Source: Tretioscincus oriximinensis (taxonomy: Eukaryota > Chordata > Lepidosauria > Squamata > Gymnophthalmidae). From it: a DNA stretch of 64,000 bases. Within the stretch, counting starts at the first letter, position 1; the number at the start of each line of letters is the position of its first letter. This document shows positions 11,770-23,284 of this stretch, one piece after another. The position numbers were made by a program, and so were the translations under genes. The stretch lies in assembly GCA_022410635.1 (NCBI GenBank), contig JAJVDF010000967.1, positions 256,444-320,443 on the forward strand. The letters run 5' to 3'. A model generated the notes under the pieces. It saw only the letters and a list, made by a program, of their open reading frames with translations. It searched no databases and was not told where the DNA came from.

Positions 11770-14030
11770 ATATTAACTCCTTTTTTTCAAGTGACCTGCT
11801 TCTGTTTAACAAACTGCTAAGATCTACATGACATTGGAAAAGAAACATCCAAGCCCTTGAAGTGTGAAGGATCATGTAACTCTATATTTGGCAAACTCAA
11901 GGAATAACTTTAATGATATACTAAGAGAAATTGCAACAGTTTGAAATGCTAAAGTCCACCTGTTATGTTGATCCTGGATCTGTGTCGATTTAACATAATT
12001 TATAGTGTGAAAGGTTTTTATTGTTATTATTGAAGACCAAAAGAATCAATCAAGTGCTACAAGGAATAATAATTGACCTGTTTACTTGAAGTTATCTTTT
12101 TGTTGTTGAAAGAAAACACAAACTTTAAACAGTATTTATTGGTGCAACATTAATTGCAGGGTTAAAATAAGATAATTCTATATCTATGTAAGCACTACCA
12201 CGCTTGCAGTTCCAGAAGAAAGCCCAAATTACCAGTTACCCTGTTTGAGGATTCCAAAATTTAGAAGTACCAGATACTTCATTATTCATGAACAGAAAAA
12301 AATAAACTCAGTTACTGTATAATCAACTTTGGATTGAATTACTAAAATATTAAAGTTTGTTAGAGATCTGGATGGTGTATTCATTTATGCATATCCTACA
12401 AAGTGCCTAATTTCCAGTTTGGGATAGCACCAGTACTTTAAAGCAATTGTAGAAGATGTAATCTCACCCTCAGAATGATTTAATAACAGTCATTTCATTG
12501 TATATTCTATCAGTTATTTATATGGATTTCATTTGCTCTATTGATTATTTCTGATACCACACTGCTGTTTTTATCTTTCTCCGTCGAGACTATCTTTCTA
12601 TAAATTTGCTCCATTGTTTTTAACTGTCTAGGAAAGCTATTTTTGAAATGTAAGTTTAATGGCATTGCCCTGGGTCATAACTTTTGCTAAATGAGATACT
12701 GGTACTAGACGACTGAGAAAAAAAATTGCTTCCTAGAGTTTCTTCCTCCTCATTCGTTCTTGATGAAAGCAAAGATAGAATACAAGCCAGAGTTCTTTCA
12801 ATAAGCATCATATTTAATTCAGCAAACTTACACAAAAAGAGAAGAAACACAAAAATATCATGCAGGGTTTTATTTTTTGTAATCCTTTTGTAGGCTTGTG
12901 GTTGGACCACTATAAATTACAATGGTATACAAAAAGTGTTATAGGAAGATGAAGAACTTTTTCCTCCAAAAAGCAAGTTAATTCTTAGCTCAGTTCAAAC
13001 TACACACAGGCATTATTTACTCAGATCAACTTACTACCTACTTTTCCAACATAGCTATTGCTGTCACAGACTGAATCTGCATTATCTCATTAAGGTGCTT
13101 TCAATGCCCTTTGAGGACACAGAGTTCACACAGTAATGGGTGGCATGCTGTTTCTCTTTAATACTAATATAGCACACCAAGAGCAGTACAAAACATATAT
13201 CCTCTAGAACCATGACTTCTGCTTTCCGTATGCGACTTTAAGAGTTTGCTCAGAAGAAGGAAAAAAATCCGGTCATCTCTGAGGTGCCTTTGTAGTGAAC
13301 AAACCCACATCAGTATGCCTCTCCTCATTCTCTTGACCATTCTGTTGAAGAAAAAGTTTATTTAATATAGTGCTCCTTTCTTGTGTTCAGTGATGCTATT
13401 CTAAATAGCAGAAGATGCTATCCTCCCTTGTCCCATAAACATTGCTATAAAGTCATACAATCACTTAGGAGAAGGCTTCACATTTAAGATGTTTTACTAA
13501 GTAATCTTGCACATGTCTTCGCAATTCATAAGAGATCTGGGGACATGCTCACTGACTGTGGCGTTCTCTCTTAAATTAAAAAGTGGCGGAAAATATCATC
13601 CTACTGTTACGTGCATCCACACTTTAAATTTATCACATTATAATATTAAGTAATATTAAGGCTTTTTTCACACTGAATTGCAAAAAATCCGATAGTGCTA
13701 GGAAAGGATGTAATCACACTTTTCATTGCTATCCCTTTAATGCAACTTTCCCAGGACAATACTCTGATTTGCAAGAGTTAGCAAGAGCAGCCCTGCCTCG
13801 TGATATTGCCTGGCCTGCTTCACCCAAGATTGGAGGCTTTAGGGTTCCACCACGTGCTTTTCCCTCAGGAAAAGGCAACAATAGTGTGTGTGTGGGGGGG
13901 GGGAGGGGAGTTAAATGAAATAATTCAAAAGCAAGACTTTTCTTCATGAAATCAGCCTCCTAAAATGAAGGGGATCTAGCAGCCAGTAGCAAAAGCAATA
14001 TAAAATACCCAGTTGCAAGCTATGATTTAA
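11770..14030. other. Intergenic stretch, no gene recognised
   Basis: AT-rich single-copy-looking DNA. No exon, RNA gene or repeat is supported. A short G run follows a TGTGTGTG run at about 13886-13909. Confidence 0.45.
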
Positions 14031-14032
14031 AG

Positions 14033-14190
14033 TAAGGCTGCGTCCCTCCCCATATCACTTATTTATTCCACTATAACTGGATCTTCCACAATAAAGCACT
14101 GTGGGGATGGATTTATTCCAGAATATCAATGCTTTATTGTGGAAGATCCAGTTACAGTGGAATAAATAAGTGATATGGGGATGCAACTTA
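14033..14190. mobile_element. Palindromic short DNA element A
   Basis: A 158-bp near-perfect hairpin. Arm 14051-14097 (CATATCACTTATTTATTCCA...) pairs with 14131-14177, with one mismatch seen in 47 positions. The ends are TAAGGCTGCGTCC and GGATGCAACTTA. No coding capacity. The copy at 48899-49052 has the same stem. The structure suggests a foldback or MITE-type non-autonomous DNA transposon; I cannot define a target duplication. Confidence 0.8.
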
Positions 14191-14517
14191 AAGTTTCCTG
14201 GGACATGTAGGCAAATTCAGGAAAAGCAGGAAAGGTTTTCAAGCTTGTATACTGTCAGCAAAGATCATTATAAGTCCTTTATTGTATTGCATTAAGAAAC
14301 TTCCTTTAAGGGTTTTTTTTTTAAAAAAAAGTGCCCTAATTAGCTACAAAATACTTTTTAACAAAGCTCCTATTAGCAGCTGAACTTTAAGGAGAAAGAA
14401 CTAGAAGATTAGAAATGCAAAATCAGTGCTGCAGCAGCAACAGAGAAAATCCTGTTACAATTGCATTTGAGTTACTGCATTCCCTCTAGTACAACTGGAT
14501 CTCTCCTTCACGGATGC

Positions 14518-14674
14518 TATGGCTGTATGCACGCAACAAGAACTTACTTGGTTTTTAATGTGATGTTACGTCATCTTCACTGCCCAGCCATACTTCTTAA
14601 TGGAGATTTTGCTAGGCTTCGCCACGTATCCGGAAAAATCTGGAATAGAAGAGAAATCTCCTATTTTCCTTTCA
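14518..14674 (+). repeat. Unnamed repeat R, 5' part
   Basis: Starts TATGGCTGTATGCACGCAAC and runs through TCATCTTCACTGCCCAGCC, AATGGAGATTTTGCTAGGC and CCACGTATCCGGAAAAATC. These blocks recur in order at 17104-17449 and 21957-22384. It stops after about 157 bases, so the 3' two-thirds of the longest copy is missing. Confidence 0.75.
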
Positions 14675-14679
14675 TAAGG

Positions 14680-15630
14680 CTGAAGCATTGACTGGTGGCT
14701 TCAAAATATCAGAGGAGAAGGTCAACTCCAGAGTTTTTACCGATGAACATGATCACTATGACTCCAAGTGCCAAAGCACCAAGAGATCCAGCAAAAACAC
14801 CTAATAAAAATGTCAACAGCAACCTCAGCTGGAAGGTCATTTGATGGGCATTTCTACCCTAGAATGTAAGATCAGGAAGTGTTAAAATGGTAGCAAAAAC
14901 AGGTTGCAACTCTAGACCCAACCTATAAGCAAAATATATACATGCCTAATGTACTTCTCCATGTCACACACTTTTCAGTCACAATCAATCCTGAAGAATT
15001 GAATTGGAAACCAGAAAAACTACTTCCCCTGGCTGGTTTAAAAAGCACATGTGTTATAGAATCATATTGTCAGAAAGGACCATTTGTGACCAAAGCAGCT
15101 GTTACACTGGGATTACAATAGAAGTGGGAAATGCTCTCATTGGAAGTTTTCCTTTCATGCGCCTTAATGGGCTTTATGCATTCATTCTAAATACACTTCA
15201 AAATGCATGCAAGTCCAGCTGAACCTAATAAACCCCAAAGTTTTGAATGAATCCATTAATAATTTCATCAACTGTTAGTTAGCTTGCTTGTGTTTAATAA
15301 CTTCAGAAAGAACGAAAATTAGGGTGCCAGCAGTACACTCAGAAGTAAGGAGGCATCAAGGAAAGTGATGAGGTTTGCAGAATTATAAAATGAAAGAGGA
15401 AAATGTGGGCAAGAGTTGAAGAGTTAAAAACANAACAGCAGTAGAAATAAATACTCTCCTTTTCTCCACTATTGTTTCTAACATTAGCTGTGTATCACGT
15501 TTTACTGTTAGCTGTTCTGAGAACTTTAGGTATACAGCAAAATAAAAGTGCTCATAAATAAAAGTGCAAACAATTAAATAGAATGAAGAGTGGAACACAT
15601 TTCTTGTAGAAAATGACTGCTTAAGAATGA
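14680..15630. other. Intergenic stretch, no gene recognised
   Basis: No recognisable gene or repeat. One ambiguous base lies at 15433. Confidence 0.4.
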
Positions 15631-15635
15631 ACTAA

Positions 15636-15812
15636 CTTAGGGTTCCCTCTAAAATCCAGGATAGAGCTTTGGACCTTTAGTAGCTGCAAAAGAGAGACGT
15701 TTTGGGGAGGTGTAGATTCCAATGGTTGCTACACTTGGGTGGGTGAGTGAGGGGAGAGTCACTTCTTCACACTCCCAAAGTTCTATCCTGGATTTTATGT
15801 GAAAACCCTAAG
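15636..15812. mobile_element. Short DNA transposon with about 35-bp TIRs, hAT-like ends
   Basis: CTTAGGGTTCC...AAAATCCAGGATAGAGCTTTGG at the left end is matched in reverse complement by CCAAAGTTCTATCCTGGATTTT...AACCCTAAG at the right end. The terminal TAGGGTT is shared with the hAT-like element at 7249-7758. Eight-base flanks outside TAGGG...CCCTA (AACTAACT and AGCAAGCT) agree at five of eight positions, as an eroded target duplication might. There is no coding capacity. Confidence 0.7.
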
Positions 15813-15904
15813 CAAGCTACAAGACAAAGATGTTCCAGAATTTAGAACTATAATAATTCAGAACTGAACAGTATCTTAGTGTCTTAGGTTTGGGCCAGTC
15901 TAAA

Positions 15905-15972
15905 GCAAAATACAGATTTATTTACATTTCTATGCTGCCATATACCCGACGGTCTCAGGGCAGTTAACATAT
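15905..15972 (-). mobile_element. SINE 3' tail fragment, minus strand
   Basis: ATTTATTTACATTTCTATGCTGCCATATACCCGACGGTCTCAGGGCAG is the reverse complement of the common SINE tail (CTGAGACCTTCGGGT... then a short A/T-rich tail). Confidence 0.6.
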
Positions 15973-15974
15973 TA

Positions 15975-16975
15975 AATCAGTCACTCTAAATGTGCTTATG
16001 TTGAAAATATGTTGCTTTGGAAGCAATAAAAGTAATACCGGTTCCGTGCCTTCAACTAGTTTTATGGTAGCTATACTCTGACTCTATTTACATTACTGAT
16101 GCTTTATCCTTTTATTCCTGAGATAATTGCCCACCTAACTCAGTGCTTAAAATAATTGGCTAGAGAGTTTGTAATAGGAAGGGGGGAATACAGTGTTCTG
16201 TAGGCAAAGCTTGCTTTTCTAATTGGTTCTGAGGTTTTCCTTTCCCTTTTGGTTTTAATGAATATTATATAAAGAGCATTAAACAACAGGAGCATGAAAC
16301 AAAATAACAAAACAACTGAAACTTTTATGACATTATGACAATCAAGGTTTTTCCTTTAGACATTTGCTATGAACTGTGTTTNCTGGTTTTAAACAATGTC
16401 CAGTATAGGATGATATGAGGATGATCTTGCAGAGCTTTGATAGACAATCTTAACACCTCTTTCCTGGTTAGAAAAGGCCACAATAACTGTGTTCCCAGTA
16501 AATAACAAATTAGCATATTAAATGGTTGCAGGATGACAGTAAATATCTCAGCAGGTGATTGCACTACTAGGGTTGTCATGCATAACCAGTCTACAAAGCA
16601 GTAGGACATATGGCTAATGTAATTCCCACATATTGCTTTTTCTCTGGGGATGAGCTCCACACCTCTGTAGACAAACAATGTGAATTATTTATCTAAACAC
16701 GGTTTACACTCTGTTGAAGCCTACAGAAATAACTGAAAGACTGTATTCTGTCCTTGAGTCAATAAACAAAAGTTGAAGAACAGGTAAATCTGCTACAATT
16801 CTGAGTTTTGTTCAAGATAAAGTGGAACATACTTGTTGCTCTGCTTAGTTCAGGCATCTGAATTTGCATGCAAATCATCAGCAAGTTCAGCAGATGGAGA
16901 ACCTCTTTCACCTGGCCTTTGGCTGAAGAAATCGCATTTGTCTCCACTTTTAAATACTGTTTTTAACTTGTTAAT
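15975..16975. other. Intergenic stretch, no gene recognised
   Basis: No recognisable gene or repeat. One ambiguous base lies at 16382. Confidence 0.4.
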
Positions 16976-16979
16976 TTTG

Positions 16980-17085
16980 TATTGATGTTTCATTGTGGGC
17001 TGCCCTGAAACCTTTGGGTGTAGGGCAAGGTATAAGTATAAAGAAAAAAAGAAAGAAGGAAGGAAAAAAGAAAGAAAGAAATTTT
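16980..17085 (+). mobile_element. SINE 3' tail plus (GAAA)-type run
   Basis: GGGCTGCCCTGAAACCTTTGGGTGTAGGGCAAGGTATAAGTATAAA matches the 3' part of the SINE at 61695-61960. An A/G-rich run (AAAGAAAGAAGGAAGG) follows to about 17083. Confidence 0.7.
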
Positions 17086-17103
17086 CTGAAGTGATCAGAC
17101 TAG

Positions 17104-17449
17104 TATGGCTGTGAGCATGCAAAAAAAACACGAGGTTCCATCATCTTTGCTGCCCAGCCATATGTCTTAATGGAGGCTTTGGTAAGCTTCACCATGCATC
17201 TGGAAGAGATCTGCAATAGGAGTGGAACTTCCTATTGCAGAGCTTTTCCGTCTGCATGACGAAATGCCAGCATCCACCATTAAGAGTTACCTGCAGCTAT
17301 CGTCTGTTGCACCCTTGTGAGGTAACAAGCTTTGCCTTGACAGCCTCACACCAGATATGTCCCCTCTTTTTCCCAGCAAAATCTGCAATTGCATTTAGGT
17401 ATCTAGATTTTACTTGCTTTCCCCCTCTGTGTGCACGGGATCCATATTA
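17104..17449 (+). repeat. Unnamed repeat R, long copy
   Basis: Runs from TATGGCTGTGAGCATGC to GTGTGCACGGGATCCATATTA. It shares TTTGCTGCCCAGCCATA, AAGCTTCACCATGCATC, ATTGCAGAGCTTTTCC, GAAATGCCAG and CCCCTCTTTTTCCCAGC with the copy at 21957-22384. The first bases and the complement of the last share a weak TATGG...GTGCACA-like inverted repeat. No convincing coding frame. Confidence 0.75.
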
Positions 17450-17451
17450 AC

Positions 17452-19580
17452 ATGTTTCCATCTGCGCATTTACAGAAACTAACCCCAGGATCTCTAAGCA
17501 ACATGGTCAATAATCAGAACAAAAGACTCACATTCCAGGAGTTTCAACTCTAAGTTGCTGCTGATTGAGATGGACTCTTTTTTATTCAAATTGGTAAGCT
17601 ATTTCAAAATGTCCAGAGGAACATAAAATATTAAAGTTGCTGGGCTTGAATGTTCATATACACAAGTCTTCTTAAACTATCAACTTCCAAAAGATCACAG
17701 CAACAAAATGTACTTATTTTTAAAAGAAAATTAGGCCATAAATTGATAGTTACCTACATACATATGCCTGTCAACTGGTGGTACTTAAGAAAGAAGCAGT
17801 ATGGAATTCCATATTCTTGAACACCTTGGCAGCAGTGAAAGTTGTATGATACCCATGGCATCTGATTGTCTTTGCAGATCCCATTATACAGTTATAAAAT
17901 TGTATAATATGAAAGTACAGTTACATTTGGCTTATGTTAGGAACATAAAGTTTCCCATTATGCATATACCTAATAATCTCATTTAAGGAGCTCAGTAATC
18001 TACATCCTCTGCATGCTGTTAGTGATTCAGATCAGATTTGTACAAAGAGTGATTTAATTAGAAATAGTAGTAGACCATATTAATTAGTGCTACAGCCATA
18101 CTGCTGCTATCTGTTCTGAATTAAGTGGTAGTGCATCTACATGTAGATGGGATATGAGAGAGCTTGGGCACGGCAGCAAGGGTATGTGTTGAGTCTTTAT
18201 CGTAGCACAGCATTGTCTCAGTTTTAATGCTGCCCAGCCTGTTGCTATAGCTAATCCAGACCAAGCATACTCTTATCTTGTAGTCTCCTGATTCATTTAA
18301 ACACTCCTCTATGAAGCCATCTGGGTGATCTTGGGTCAATCACAGCTCTTTAGAACTCTCTCAGCTTCCCCTACATCACAGGGTATCTGTGATAGCTGTT
18401 GTTGGTTGGCTACCCTGAGACCTTCAGGGTAATGTATAAGAATAAAATAAATAAATAAATAAAACAGATATAGCATGCTAAGTGCAAAAAAGTGACATTA
18501 GCTTTTACTTCTTATGAGTCACTTTGAAGTCTTTTTATAGACGAAAGACTATAAATGTTTTAAATAAATTAATGCATGTACACAGCTGGAATACAAAGCT
18601 TGCTTTATGTTAACCATGGGTATCTTTATATTTATATGTTGTACACATAAAAGCAACAGGAATGTTTAAAAAGAGTTTTACTTTCTCCTTATTGTGAATG
18701 GCAGGAGCACTTTGCCATAAAAGGTTTGGATCAGAAATGCTCAACAAGTTGACTTGAGACTGCGTCATATATATATAATCTCTTGCAAAAATGCCCCCAA
18801 TATTTTGTGATCTGTAGCAAGAAACAGATGGAAAAGAGGAAAAAATATTTGCATGCATACATAGAAAAGTTCCTTTGCAAGGATAATGAAGTAGATTGAT
18901 GAAGTTCTTCGTTTATCACTCTTCCTACACAGACAAAAGTGTGTTCCTCCAAGAGAAGCCAATTGCAATATTTAGGAGAAGGTAATTAATTTCAAGAGCC
19001 CAAGTCTTTCTTCCCTCTTCCTTTTAAAAGTCTGCTTTCAATCAGATCACAATTTGTTATTTATTGAAATATGGAAGAATTATGTACGGTTTAAAATAAC
19101 TTACAAATTAGAAGCATAATTTATACAGAGCTGGTTAGCCATAGAAAATGAGGTGAGTCTGGAGAATGGAGTTTGTTTTAGCTAGAGTCTGGTTTCAAAC
19201 AATCTTTTGCAATTTAATAACGCTTAAAACCCCACTCGATCATGGAATGCTTTCCAGGCACCCAACAAATTTCAAATTCAACCCAACCCCCAGTCTAATG
19301 GTGTTTGGTTTCACTACTCCCCTTAGCCTTGGTCAACAGTCCCAGCAATGGAGAAGCCAGTTAGGAAATGGAATCTCAGTTGGAGAATACATATATAGAT
19401 GGATTGCTCTCCCACTGCTATGCCAGGGAATTAGAGCTCAAAAGGTCCTTATCCTTGTTTTTTGCCAACAGCTCTGTTATCCCTGTCCTACTGCCACTTA
19501 CTTCAGACTCACCAATGTAGGTAGTCTGTTGATCATTAGACAAATGTTATACAGGTTGTGATATCAATGAAATCAGGGGT
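17452..19580. other. Intergenic stretch, no gene recognised except one SINE
   Basis: AT-rich DNA with only chance frames. The SINE fragment at 18308-18466 is listed separately. Confidence 0.45.
18308..18466 (+). mobile_element. tRNA-type SINE, 5'-truncated, plus strand
   Basis: Starts inside the SINE body (GAAGCCATCTGGGTGATCTTGGGTCAATCACAG) and runs through TTAGAACTCTCTCAGC to TACCCTGAGACCTTCAGGGTAATGTATAAG and an (AATA)n tail. It aligns throughout with the full-length copy at 61695-61960; the tRNA-like head is missing. Confidence 0.8.
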
Positions 19581-19583
19581 ACT

Positions 19584-19695
19584 AACAGAATATGAACAGC
19601 ATGTTGCAACCTTAAGTCAAAGCCTATGAGTGTAGTGTTAGCAGAATATGAACAGCATGCTGCAACCTTAAGTCAAAACCTATGAGTGTGGTGTT
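19584..19695. repeat. Tandem duplication, two 56-bp units
   Basis: Unit 1 (19584-19639) and unit 2 (19640-19695) both read CAGAATATGAACAGCATG then GCAACCTTAAGTCAAA and CCTATGAGTGT. They differ at only a few bases, mostly A/G or C/T. Function unknown. Confidence 0.85.
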
Positions 19696-19699
19696 TTTA

Positions 19700-21605
19700 T
19701 TTCACAGGGAGAAAGGTAATGCTTTTTCCCCCTACTGTGAAACGTCTGCCTCTGACAAGCCTTGAAGCTATATTGATCTTAATAATTCTAATGATGAGCA
19801 ATAGGTCAGAAAACATAATCTGCTTCTGTTTCACTCAAGGCAGCGGGAAGGGGAAGGATGCATCACCACGGATGAAACACAATGGGGGCCACCAACCAGC
19901 TGCTCCCTTTCATGCAAGGGAGATAAATTTACCACTATGGCAAAGCCACAACAGGAGTTCTTATGCTGTTCTGTGGGAAGTGCACATTCCCCTTCTCATC
20001 ACCCACAACCATTAGAGCAGGGTGGGGGGGCTCTGTTTAAAGCACATAGCTTCACTCTGGTATTTGATATTTGGCTTCCTCTGGGTGTTCTTCCAAAGCT
20101 GTGGGAAGTAAGTTTTATCAAATATATTGGAAGAATACTTTATGTATATTGTCTTTATATTTTTGTGACCCACCCTGGGACCCTTTTGGTAAAAGGTGAA
20201 GAAAAATCCTTAAATCACTAGATGAAATAAAGTTCTTTATGCTTGGACTGCTGCCAAAAAGTAAGTGCAAGGAAAGTCATTTACCAGAGTATGAAACTCT
20301 GGTGAATCTGTTTCTCCAAGACCTCAAAAAATTCTGGCTTCATACATCTATATGATGGATAGGCTTTTTGTGCTGAAAATTAGAATGTTATGTCCTTTTC
20401 CTGTAGCTTCTGTAGAATTGCAATGAGTCATAAGTACCCTAGAATAGCTATATGAATAGAAACTGATGTTATCAGGTAAAGTTCAGGACTATCTCATTTG
20501 CCATATTTTATGCTGCTCAATGTATGGCCAACTCTGGCTACTTGCTTCATAAACCAAATAGAGAGCAAACTAAAATGGATGAAGGTTACCAATCCTCTTG
20601 AGGTTAAAGGATACAATATATTTCTACATCCTGAAGTAGCCACTTACTGGGTTTGAAGCTATCACAGAAAAAATGCATTAGTTCAATTTATTTATTTGCT
20701 TAATAATTTTTCTCACTTCCTGTTCCTGGAAAAGTCCTAAGCAGCTAACAAACTATAATACATTCATCATTTTAATCAGGACACAGTCCAACTACCATGT
20801 GGACCAATGCCAACAGAAGACCATCTAATTCTATTGCCTGACATAAGCATGTTACCAAAGTATGTTAGCAAATGTGCAATTTTTTTTTTTTGCAATCTGT
20901 GCTGTTGTGGCAAAATGCTGATAGCACCATCAGTAAAGCTAAATAATGCATGGGGCAGTGGTTGAAATTAAGATATTCAGTACTCTATTTGTGGATCTGA
21001 TATGGTCCTANAAGACATTTTCTTCATATTTGAAACATCTGGAGAAGTTTTACTGTGGCTTCCTTGTAACAGAAATGACATTTTACAAGAGCTTACAATT
21101 AAGGCCTCCTAACTGGTAACAACTTCTCTTTGGAATACTTTCCTTCCTTCTCTCTTCGTGTTTTTAATAATGGCATACCCTTACAACTTACAAGTCCCTA
21201 ATTAAAGACCTTTTTATGCAAGCGTTCCTTGTATGAAGTTTATTTTGGCCTACTCAGTTTTCAGACTGATGTAGCACACTCTGTTTTAACCCTTTTCAGA
21301 GAAATAGTCTTGCTGGACTTTAAAACCCTTGTTTTAAATGGAAAGCAGTATTAAATGTCATTGATAAACTGATAATAAATGAGTGGTCATTAGCACAAAG
21401 TTCATCTAGAAGTTTGTCACATTGGAAATGCTAATACGATGGGATCCTGAAGCCCAAGTGTGGAGGAAAATAACAATTTAGATATTTTACAACAGAAATT
21501 GTAACACCTTATATGATCCTAACTTCAACTCCCACCAGTCCTATCCAGTTAAGCCAATGATAGGAGTTAATGGGCACAAGGAACATGTACCTTAGCCTGT
21601 TGAAG
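19700..21605. other. Intergenic stretch with one SINE tail
   Basis: No gene recognised. GTGACCCACCCTGGGACCCTTTTGGTAAAAGG at about 20165-20200 looks like a diverged SINE tail on the plus strand. Confidence 0.4.
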
Positions 21606-21611
21606 ATATTG

Positions 21612-21680
21612 TAGCTGCATCCAGATATCACTATGTTATTCTGCCCTTTTGGGATATTCCAGAATAACACATGGATACAC
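21612..21680. mobile_element. Degenerate palindromic element B
   Basis: TAGCTGCATCCAGATATC at the left resembles the AAGGCTGCATCCACAC end shared by several palindromes here. ATGTTATTCTG at about 21634 pairs with CAGAATAACAC at 21661. Several mismatches are present, so this is a weak assignment. Confidence 0.4.
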
Positions 21681-21956
21681 CTGGAAGGGTCTTAATTCCT
21701 GGATAGCAAAAAGGAAAAAAAGTCACTCTAGAGAAATATTATGAAGAACATGTAGATGGTAATTCTCATTGTGCTTGGACAAATTTTAAAAATGGTAGTG
21801 TTGCAGAAGACATGTAGCACGTTGGCCAGACCTGTATACAGAAAAAACTTTTCTAGTTTGCTATAGAGATCTGAATGAAAGGCCAAAACAAGAAACATAA
21901 CTTGTTTATCTATGGTCTCAATTTACAATCATTCAAAGCTATAAACAAAAGGGGTC

Positions 21957-22384
21957 TTAGGCTGTGAGCGCACAACAAAAACGTACCTGATTCTTGACGC
22001 AACATTCTGTCAGCTTCACTGTCCAGCCATAACACCTCAATGAAGTTTTTGCTAGGCTTCACCACGCATCAGGAGGAGATGTTCAATAGAAGATAAATCT
22101 CCTGTTGCAGATCTTTTCCAACTTCATGGCGAAATGTCAGTGTCCTCCACCAAGAGCTGCCTGCAGCCCTGTCATCTGTTGTGCCTTGCGAGGAGATGAG
22201 CAGTGCAAGAAGACATCATTTAACAAGACTACGGGGATTGCAGCTGCATCTTCTCATCAGCCTTGTGCCAGACATAGATGGATTCCTTTAAAGCATGCCC
22301 CCTCTTTTTCCCAGCGAAATCTGCAACCACTTTTCATTTGCAGATTTCATTCGCTTTCTCTCTCCATGTGTATGGAATCTTAGA
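21957..22384 (+). repeat. Unnamed repeat R, longest copy
   Basis: The longest copy, about 428 bp, from TTAGGCTGTGAGCGCACAAC to ATGTGTATGGAATCTTA. Blocks shared with 17104-17449 include CCAGCCATA, TGAAGTTTTTGCTAGGC, GCAGATCTTTTCC, GCGAAATGTCAG and CCCCCTCTTTTTCCCAGCG. It contains 92- and 61-codon frames unlike any protein I know. Its right end abuts the foldback element at 22384-22946. Confidence 0.75.
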
Positions 22385-22946
22385 CTATCCAGATTATTTT
22401 CATGTAAACACTGTATCCCCTAAACGTCGGATGTATAACAGTATGCATCACTATATAATGTGACTCAGCATCAATACTTGTATGTGACAGGTGAACAATT
22501 TATTTCCATATACAACTAAAGTAGCCTCTAACAAATATGTAATAAATTATAAGAGTCCATTTCCTGTAGTTCTGTGTCATGTAGTAAGTCCATAATTAAG
22601 ATAGTCTATATCAACAAGGGAAGCTTACCTGCAGCCCCTCGAAAGGGCTTCTTTTTACAGCAGTGGTGATTGGATGAGGGAATCCTCTCCCCCTGTTGCC
22701 ACGGTAGCGCAGCTGGGCGCTCTAGCCCGGCAGTTGTTCCTCTCGCTGCCCTGTCGCAGCTGGGAGGATGACTTCCAGGAGCACACCGCTTATGGGGTGA
22801 CGCCGACTGACTTCCTCCTCTATAGTCTATATCAACAAATAACTCATTAGAGTGCAGAACTACATCACATTATCACATTATATAGTGACATATACATCCA
22901 ACTTTTAAGGGATATAGTGTTTACATGTAAATGGTCTTTAATCTGT
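22384..22946. mobile_element. Foldback element with about 75-bp inverted arms
   Basis: The left arm, about 22384-22463, has TCATGTAAACACTGTATCCC, then GGATGTATAACAGT and CACTATATAATGTGA. The right arm, about 22875-22946, is its reverse complement with several differences. Between the arms lies AT-rich DNA plus the 204-bp GC-rich insertion at 22618-22821. No transposase frame. I infer a non-autonomous inverted-repeat DNA transposon of about 340 bp before the inner insertion. Confidence 0.7.
22601..22838. mobile_element. 204-bp GC-rich insertion with perfect 17-bp target duplication
   Basis: ATAGTCTATATCAACAA occurs at 22601-22617 and again at 22822-22838, so 22618-22821 is a clean insertion. 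The insert is GC-rich in very AT-rich surroundings and lacks a poly-A tail or terminal inverted repeats. Its plus strand has GGTAGCGCAGCTGGGCGC, reminiscent of a tRNA A box, but I find no B box. On the minus strand it ends with GCAGGTAAGC, like a splice donor. The duplication length suggests target-primed retroposition. Source not recognised; not U1, U2, U4, U6, 7SL or 7SK as far as I can judge. Confidence 0.75.
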
Positions 22947-23284
22947 GTCTCGGAAGTTATACTGTTGGATTTATATCCTTCAGATTAGCCTACCATACAG
23001 AATTTCCTTTAAAAATAAAGGTATTTAGGATGATACATTGATTCCAATAGATCAAAATACAGATTACACACAGATAAGGGGTGTTTTTTTTTTGGGGGGG
23101 GAGAGCTATAGTAGCATCATAATGACTTATTTGCTCCACTAGAAGCAGCCTGTTCAAATGCTTTTTTCCTGCAAAGCCCTTTAAAGAACTCTAAAAATTC
23201 TAGTTTGTCTGGATGACTGCACAGAAATTTTAATGACAATTACAGCAAGAAAGGCTGTGGCATGATTTTTTTATTGATGGGACT

